DNA of 39,992 nt from positions 1-39,992 of the IMG/VR virus record IMGVR_UViG_3300023083_000008. One strand, written 5' to 3'. The notes beneath the pieces were generated by a model that had not been told where the DNA came from, searched no databases, and saw only the letters and a list, made by a program, of their open reading frames with translations. The DNA comes from a virus. Shown piece after piece: positions 35,801 through 39,992 of this stretch; the first letter of the stretch is position 1; every line of letters begins with the position of its first letter. Both the position numbers and the translations under genes were made by a program.

Positions 35801-36019
35801 CAGTACACGAACGCCTACGCCGGCCTGGTGGGCAACTCCGCGTTCATGGCTCCGGGCGCGTGGAACTCGGGCGTCTCGTCCGCATCCCAGGCACCTGTTA
35901 CCGCGTCACTCGTAGGCGCAGAGGTGTCGGTCGGCCAGGACGGCCTGCTGCGATTCGTGAAGGGGCAGATCGTGGTCGCGCAGAACGACATGGCGATCGA
36001 AGCGAGGAACACGATATGA
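32867..36019 (+). CDS. Tape measure protein
   Basis: 1050 aa, the longest gene. N-terminal coil, then a hydrophobic segment (about 45-85, AVGPALVPISAAAIPAISG onward), an Ala/Gly-rich helical middle, and the conserved stretch GYADGGRIPGTPPSDPTEDN followed by GNPLMLRSREWIINEPQSD, characteristic of actinophage tape measures. A C-terminal coiled coil spans about 780-900. It sets tail length; at about 0.15 nm per residue roughly 155 nm is expected. No lytic transglycosylase or peptidase motif was found in it. ATGA overlap with the next tail gene. Confidence 0.95.
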   Translation: MVSDRTVMTRLKADISDFQRGMLAASASAKAFTKELDTSTDRSTMLTQSLLAVGPALVPISAAAIPAISGLTNQLGFAVAGAGAAVLAFQGVGDALQATNDYALEPTEANLAKMRESLAELGPAGREFVSFLQEVRPHLQGLQDAAQAGLFPGMEDGIESLLTRLPQVERIVGEVSGAIGDLMAEAGDNLADPRWDEFFTFIENEARTTLTDLGHTIGNLGEGFANLWMAFDPLSDNFSQSFLQMSRDFAKWTDGLDQTEGFQEFVAYIERVGPKAWDTLGALGNALLQVVEAAAPVGEVALPVIEAVADVLAMVAGSPAGPVLIGAAAGISALSRAVSLYNVANGAALTGTLEKLGGKGAVFRSAAAGAGILALSMTDLDEKMGVSNTLMGAMAGSVIPGWGTAIGAAAGLMLDLSSQTGRGAEALAAFQEAFDGATTLEQQESVISSLEERISALKDLDLGILNGDIQDQVGALSEALSEMTGQHRDADRAAQDQRFAEAGLGDQMAGTTQSARDQTDALLTLLDARRRATEEALSSRDAERAYEAAIDDAAESIKQNGQTLDDGTPKGRANAAAIDGMIRAWNELDAASRESKGGLSAAINEVVRAAESAGASKPEIDAFVRSLDTIAPPPPIAITVSGVQAGIDAATRLGIALSNLHDKSITITTNRVGSSPGGTGTTKSGYTGMRVPNGYADGGRIPGTPPSDPTEDNVFAMTAKGNPLMLRSREWIINEPQSDKNDRWLRAINNGLNLDDLFGPMTIPGFASGGRYDDFKALTRSSKLDLARQEQQIIDITKSLKEKETVGKGKNKHTRLALRGHAREVAELELKEAKAELAKMKRENAALRNYGTEGDEERLNDAEELRKSNEQKAIDEAERVVKEAADRFTSTKSSAAQLFEIGTATSAAAVDRNLNRLLADSSTFLGLLGDLKSKNASPWLLGELVKAGPTPGAIKLARQYNTDQNALNSINARASQIDQYTNAYAGLVGNSAFMAPGAWNSGVSSASQAPVTASLVGAEVSVGQDGLLRFVKGQIVVAQNDMAIEARNTI

Positions 36020-37287
36020 CCTTCACGGTGACCCCGCAGCCGGACAACGTCCCCCCTCGTGTCCGCATCGATATCGACACTGACGATCCGGCGAAGCCGT
36101 TCATGTCGCTCAGCATCATGCGGGATGGCAAGCCGTTGCGCGAGCAGCCTTACGTGGGATCTTCGCGCACTGTCGTGTTTGATTACGAGGCGCCGTTCGG
36201 CGTTCCGGTGACGTACACGGCAGCCGGCATGTCATCCGATTATGCGACCGTGATGAGTGAGTTCTGGACGAACCTCGCTGCTTGGTCGACGAGCATCGGC
36301 TCGCCCGGAGTCACGGGTGGCCGGTTCTACTCCCCGTCCGGCGCTGACGCCGAAGTGGTCCGCGTTGGACCGCTCCTCGCTGCTGGTCGGTTGACGGTCG
36401 GTCCTGCAATGTTCGCGAACTCGTCGGTGACGCTTGCGACAGCGGGCGGCGTGCCGCTCGTTGTCGCGGTGCCGAGCACGGGTGTCCCCCGCTTCTCCTA
36501 CGGTGGTCCATTCGTGTCGTTCGATTACGGCTCGGGCGAGGCGGTCGTGACGTTCGATAGCGGCAGCGCGACCGTCACGACCGCCAACGGATCATGGACG
36601 GCGCCCCGTGTGGCGTCCTCGGCTACTTCGCCGATGCTCCGGGTGCGCGCTTACAGTTCGGGGGGCCGAGTTCCCAGTTTGACCCTCGCCCAGCTCGGCG
36701 CGGGCGCGACCCCGTTCACTGCCACCGCGACAACCACTCTAGATGTTGCCGATGTGTGGCTGATTCACCCTTCGCAACCGGCGCTGTCGTGCCAGATCGA
36801 CCCCGGACCGGGAGGAGACCGTTCCCTGCGATTCATTGAGGCGTCTTCGGGCGAGGCGCGGGCATCGCAGGCGCAATCGACCATCCACCGCCCCGTTGGG
36901 CGGCGTCGTGCCGTGGTCATCACTTCGGGACCGCGTGCCGCTGATGAATGGACGCTCGTGGTCGGCGCGCCCACGATTGCGCAGAAGAACGCCGTGCGAA
37001 CGATCGTGGACGATCAGTCACCGCTTCTGTTGCGCTCTCCGGTCGATTTCGTGAGTGATCTCCCTGATGATTGGTATGCGGTTGGCGATGTGACTGTGCA
37101 GCGCCTCGAGGTTCCGGTCATCACCGAAGAAACTCTCATCACGCTACCGCTGACCCCCGTCGATGAGCCCATCGTGCGACAGGGCGCGTTGTGGACCTAT
37201 GGCGCCGACCTGCTGCCGAATCCGATCTACTCCGATTCGCGGACGATGTTCCCGACGTATCTGGATCGTTTGATGGGTGAGCAATGA
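36016..37287 (+). CDS. Minor tail protein (distal tail / Dit-like)
   Basis: 423 aa; start ATG 36016 overlaps the tape measure stop. An all-beta protein (FTVTPQPDNVPPRVRIDIDT start; SMSLSI-like and SPVDFVSDLPDDWYAVGDV near the end) that follows the tape measure, where the distal tail protein or its Gordonia/mycobacteriophage counterpart is encoded. It forms the ring at the tail tip. Family identity is by position and beta-rich composition. Confidence 0.8.
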   Translation: MTFTVTPQPDNVPPRVRIDIDTDDPAKPFMSLSIMRDGKPLREQPYVGSSRTVVFDYEAPFGVPVTYTAAGMSSDYATVMSEFWTNLAAWSTSIGSPGVTGGRFYSPSGADAEVVRVGPLLAAGRLTVGPAMFANSSVTLATAGGVPLVVAVPSTGVPRFSYGGPFVSFDYGSGEAVVTFDSGSATVTTANGSWTAPRVASSATSPMLRVRAYSSGGRVPSLTLAQLGAGATPFTATATTTLDVADVWLIHPSQPALSCQIDPGPGGDRSLRFIEASSGEARASQAQSTIHRPVGRRRAVVITSGPRAADEWTLVVGAPTIAQKNAVRTIVDDQSPLLLRSPVDFVSDLPDDWYAVGDVTVQRLEVPVITEETLITLPLTPVDEPIVRQGALWTYGADLLPNPIYSDSRTMFPTYLDRLMGEQ

Positions 37288-38387
37288 GGCCGGTCAGCGA
37301 GCGATTTAAGGCCGCTTTGGGTGTTTCGCACAAGCGGGCGTCCAGGATTACATGCACGGTTCCTGGCGGGGAACCGGTTGAATTGCGGTGGACGGCCGGC
37401 AGCGTATCGTCGTCGAACTCGACAGGGGTGCGCTACCAGGCGTCACTGACCCTAGCGCCGACTTATGGGTTTGACACCTACGCGCTGGTTTCCACTCCGG
37501 GAGCAATTTTCACGATCGAGCACGGCATCGACTACGGCGCTGGCGTTGTCGAGCTGATCGGTTGTGGCGTCTACGAGGCGGCGAAGGGTGCTGTCGACTT
37601 GGGCGGCGGCGATGTGGCGATCAGCCTCGTAGACCTTTGGCAGCGGGTGGAGCGATGCCGATTCCTATCGCCGTATTACCCCGCGTCGGGCAATCGTTCG
37701 GTGAAGATCGCCGAAGCCGTAACCGACGCAATGCCGGGAGTCGCCCTAGCTGGCACGGCTGACGGCGGTGTGTACGAGCAGGGCGACAGCCTGTGGGATC
37801 GAGATCGAACGAAATTCATCAACGACATGGCGACTGACGGTTCGCTGGATGCTGCGTTCGACGCGTCGGGCGCTTTCCGCATCCGACCCCAGCCGATACT
37901 CGACCCAGCCGCTGCGGTGTGGACGTTCCGCACGGGGTTGGCGGCGAATATTCTCGCCGCGGACCGCGAGCGTCCATTTGACCGGTTGTACAACACGGTT
38001 GTCATGGAGCCGCTTGATGCCACGCAGTCATGGGATCGGCAGGTCATCATCCTGTCTGACCCGGACCACCCGCGTCATCCAGACAAGATCGGGACTGTCC
38101 CATTTTTCTACAAGTCGCCCACGCTGGACACGCCCGAGCAGGTCACCGCTGCTGGCGTGACGATCATGCAACGCGTACTGGGGACGACGGAGACGGTGAA
38201 CGTCAGCGCGTTGGGCAACCCGGCGCTCGAGGTCGGCGATGTCGTGACGCTGATTCATGCCGCGACTGAAACGGCCCCCGGGTTCATGGCGACCCACATT
38301 ATCGATTCGTTCCAGATGGATCTACGAACAGGGTCGATGTCGTTGGCGACCCGCTCAACGGCCCTGGCGGACGTAGAGGAGTCCTGA
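37284..38387 (+). CDS. Minor tail protein (DUF5047-like, tail hub)
   Basis: 367 aa, ATGA overlap. The start RPVSERFKAALGVSHKRASR, then a beta region (TGVRYQASLTLAPTYGFDTY), a central LWDRDRTKFINDMATDGSLD and PFDRLYNTVVMEP, match the DUF5047 family of actinophage tail proteins, which look like gp27/Tal hub proteins. It anchors the tail spike or fibres to the tail tip. Confidence 0.82.
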   Translation: MRPVSERFKAALGVSHKRASRITCTVPGGEPVELRWTAGSVSSSNSTGVRYQASLTLAPTYGFDTYALVSTPGAIFTIEHGIDYGAGVVELIGCGVYEAAKGAVDLGGGDVAISLVDLWQRVERCRFLSPYYPASGNRSVKIAEAVTDAMPGVALAGTADGGVYEQGDSLWDRDRTKFINDMATDGSLDAAFDASGAFRIRPQPILDPAAAVWTFRTGLAANILAADRERPFDRLYNTVVMEPLDATQSWDRQVIILSDPDHPRHPDKIGTVPFFYKSPTLDTPEQVTAAGVTIMQRVLGTTETVNVSALGNPALEVGDVVTLIHAATETAPGFMATHIIDSFQMDLRTGSMSLATRSTALADVEES

Positions 38388-38388
38388 C

Positions 38389-38610
38389 ATGTCCCTGGTG
38401 ACGGAAATCCTCGGGCGCATCCCGCCGCGCCCTACGCGGCTGGTGACGGTGACATGTGTGTCGGTAACGCCTTTCACGGTTTACCTCGACGGCGATTCGT
38501 CGACCGCGGTTCCCGCCCGCATTCAGGCCGGGTCGACGTTCGACTCCGGCGACTCCGGGTGGGCCAACTGGACGGCGCCGTCGCTGCCGATCTGTTTCAA
38601 GACGACCTAG
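38389..38610 (+). CDS. Small tail protein, OB-like, 73 aa
   Basis: Starts 1 bp after the hub gene. Beta-rich (RLVTVTCVSVTPFTVYLDGD, then VPARIQAGSTF), like the small OB-type domain that fits at the tail tip in phages where it lies between hub and fibre genes. No clear family; an assembly or tip-closing role is inferred. Confidence 0.65.
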   Translation: MSLVTEILGRIPPRPTRLVTVTCVSVTPFTVYLDGDSSTAVPARIQAGSTFDSGDSGWANWTAPSLPICFKTT

Positions 38611-38617
38611 GAGCAAC

Positions 38618-39136
38618 ATGCCAACCACCTCCCACGGACTGCCCTACCCGGTGCTGTCCGACGACAACAACCCGCCCGAAGACATCCAGGCGCTGGCCCA
38701 GGGCGTCGACGCGGCATATGGCGGCAGCGTGGCAAACGCTGGCGATCTGCCCGCTTCGGGCGCGTTCCCCGGCCAGCGTGTATGGCTGGTCGATGTCAAG
38801 GGTTTCGCGGTCTGGAACGGCACGACTTGGGTGGCGGACACCAATCCTGTGAACCTGGCGCCCGCGAGTGGGTGGACGCTTGGCGGCCTCGGCATGCACT
38901 ACTCGCGCCGGGGCTCGGTCGGCTTCCTCTTCGCCCACCTGGAGCGGGCATCGTATTCCGCCTCCACACTCGTGGGCACCCTTCCTCCCGGGGTCCGCCC
39001 GACGCGGGCCATCCTCGCGACGGCGAAAGCCGGTACCGCGTCTGTGGCGGTGGTCATCAACACAGACGGGACTGTCGTGACCGGCGATCCCGGCACTTCC
39101 GGCCTCGTTTGTTCAGTGTCATTCCCGCTCGCCTGA
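38618..39136 (+). CDS. Minor tail protein, 172 aa
   Basis: ATG with AGGAG 6 nt upstream. The start (HGLPYPVLSDDNNPPEDIQA) is typical of actinophage tail-tip proteins that begin with a TxHGLPYP motif and a short helix LAQGVDAAYGG; a beta body with FPGQRVWLVDVKGFAVWNGT and a beta-sandwich end follow. The WLVDVKGFAVWNGTTW segment resembles a small carbohydrate- or fibre-joining module. Likely part of the receptor-binding apparatus. Confidence 0.8.
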   Translation: MPTTSHGLPYPVLSDDNNPPEDIQALAQGVDAAYGGSVANAGDLPASGAFPGQRVWLVDVKGFAVWNGTTWVADTNPVNLAPASGWTLGGLGMHYSRRGSVGFLFAHLERASYSASTLVGTLPPGVRPTRAILATAKAGTASVAVVINTDGTVVTGDPGTSGLVCSVSFPLA

Positions 39137-39160
39137 CCGAAATTCACCCCAGGAGTCCAC

Positions 39161-39992
39161 ATGGCTTTTCCCGCTGGCGTCATCACGCGCCCGGTTACGT
39201 TCGGTCCCGCGTTCGAGCTTGAAGACGGCGACGTCGCAGGCATGACGGTCGCGTTCAAGGCGACCCGTCCTGGCGTGCTGTGGATGGAGACCGGTTCGCC
39301 GGCCGTGTCGGTGGCGATCACCCGCAACGCCAACGATGGTGTTGAGCAGACCGTTTGGTTGCCGGTGACCGATCAGGCGGGCTGGGGCGACGGTGACGGC
39401 AACGAGATCGTCCCCGGTGAGGATGGGCACGTCTTCCTGTATTCCGTGTCGATCGTGTTCACGCAGGACGGCCGCACGATCCCTGGCGCACAGCCGCGGT
39501 CCAAGACGATCGCGATCCCGACCGGCGATTTGTCCCCGTTGGATCTGGACAAGATCATTCCGCTCACATCGCCTGGTGGCACCGTTGTGTCGGTGCCTGA
39601 CATCTGGTCGGGCCAGGTCGCAGCGGCTGAGGCTGCTGCGTTGGCGGCCCAGGCTGCGGTCATCGACTCTGCGGAGTTCGTCGGCGGCGAGCTGGCGGAC
39701 CCGGCGAGCCCGGCGCGGGAGGTCCTCGACCCGCTTCTTACTGCCAAGCAACTGGCGGGCCTGACATTGCCAGGTGACCAGCGTGATGCCGCTGACGCGC
39801 GCGTGCGCACGGTCGGTGACGCCCGGTTCGCCCGGCCCATGTCCAACCTGTCTGTGTCGCTCGGTGACTCGACCGTCGCGTACAACGGCATCGGCTCCCC
39901 GAGCGCGATGGGCGACAACTGGTTCAACCAGCTCTGCGCCCTGTCGAACGGGCGCATCCTCAACGGCGGCAAGTTCGCCACCGGGGGTTTCA
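39161..39992 (+). CDS. Tail fibre with SGNH-hydrolase-type domain (cut by window end)
   Basis: ATG 39161 with AGGAG at 39151-39155; 277 codons are visible and the frame is still open at 39992. Residues 1-130 are beta-rich (fibre attachment), about 155-175 is an Ala-rich coiled coil (QVAAAEAAALAAQAAV), and from about residue 235 SVSLGDSTVAYNG carries the Gly-Asp-Ser of SGNH-hydrolase block I; NGGKFATGG may start block II. Such domains de-acylate cell-wall or envelope sugars during attachment. The catalytic Asp-His near the C-terminus would lie outside this window or, if the molecule is circular, before the fragment at 2-241. Confidence 0.8.
   Translation, partial: MAFPAGVITRPVTFGPAFELEDGDVAGMTVAFKATRPGVLWMETGSPAVSVAITRNANDGVEQTVWLPVTDQAGWGDGDGNEIVPGEDGHVFLYSVSIVFTQDGRTIPGAQPRSKTIAIPTGDLSPLDLDKIIPLTSPGGTVVSVPDIWSGQVAAAEAAALAAQAAVIDSAEFVGGELADPASPAREVLDPLLTAKQLAGLTLPGDQRDAADARVRTVGDARFARPMSNLSVSLGDSTVAYNGIGSPSAMGDNWFNQLCALSNGRILNGGKFATGGF

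Noticed and set aside
35680-36015. Extension of the 36016 gene upstream into the tape measure gene
   Set aside because: The tape measure frame is clearly coding there, and the ATG at 36016 overlaps its stop in ATGA fashion.
2-39992. Integrated prophage with host flanks
   Set aside because: No host gene is seen on either side of the att core; phage lysis genes lie on one side and integrase on the other, and no second att copy was found.

Overview
The window holds almost the whole genome of a temperate, long-tailed (siphovirus-type) phage of a high-GC actinobacterium. The evidence is the HK97-type capsid and tail operon, the high-GC coding sequence, GTG starts, gene-to-gene overlaps of ATGA/GTGA/TGATG type, a DUF3263 gene (an actinobacterial family) and an attP whose core copies the 3' half of an actinobacterial-type tRNA-Thr(CGU). 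A Mycobacteriales-like host (Gordonia, Rhodococcus, Mycobacterium relatives) is my inference; the genus cannot be read from the sequence.

Layout. 1-241: C-terminus of a tail fibre/minor tail protein. 241-3397: lysis region, with small membrane proteins, a membrane-anchored collagen-like protein, an endolysin that fuses an M23 peptidase to an endonuclease/exonuclease/phosphatase domain, and a holin. 3400-4638: a small ORF carrying a long inverted repeat, tRNA-Trp, a strong terminator, two small genes and attP. 4639-7497: lysogeny module (tyrosine integrase, then leftward ImmA-like peptidase and repressor, a control region, and a rightward Cro-like gene). 7494-22765: a long, tightly packed rightward early operon (excisionase-like protein, HTH protein, many tiny zinc-ribbon proteins, two orphan DNA methyltransferases, YqaJ-type exonuclease, a Holliday-resolvase-like protein, replication initiator and helicase loader). 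It is interrupted at 12932-13238 by a two-gene leftward ribbon-helix-helix cassette under twin palindromes. 22795-22833: strong hairpin between the early and late operons. 22855-39992: late operon (HNH, terminase small and large, portal, MuF protein, scaffold, capsid, connectors, tail terminator, tail tube, frameshifted tail chaperones, tape measure, tail tip, minor tail proteins), with one leftward moron gene at 30730-31029. The last gene, an SGNH-hydrolase-type tail fibre, is cut by the window end.

The first gene lacks its start and the last lacks its end, and both fit the same tail-fibre gene. attP is intact, with lysis genes on one side and integrase on the other. The simplest reading is a free phage genome (circular, circularly permuted, or linearised arbitrarily inside the fibre gene) rather than an integrated prophage.

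How it works together: the repressor/ImmA pair and the Cro-like gene set the lysogeny decision. The integrase recombines at tRNA-Thr. An initiator plus a G39P-like loader probably recruit host DnaB, since no phage helicase or polymerase is seen. The initiator gene itself carries repeats and a G-quadruplex motif that look like an origin. No CRISPR array, insertion sequence or rRNA was seen.
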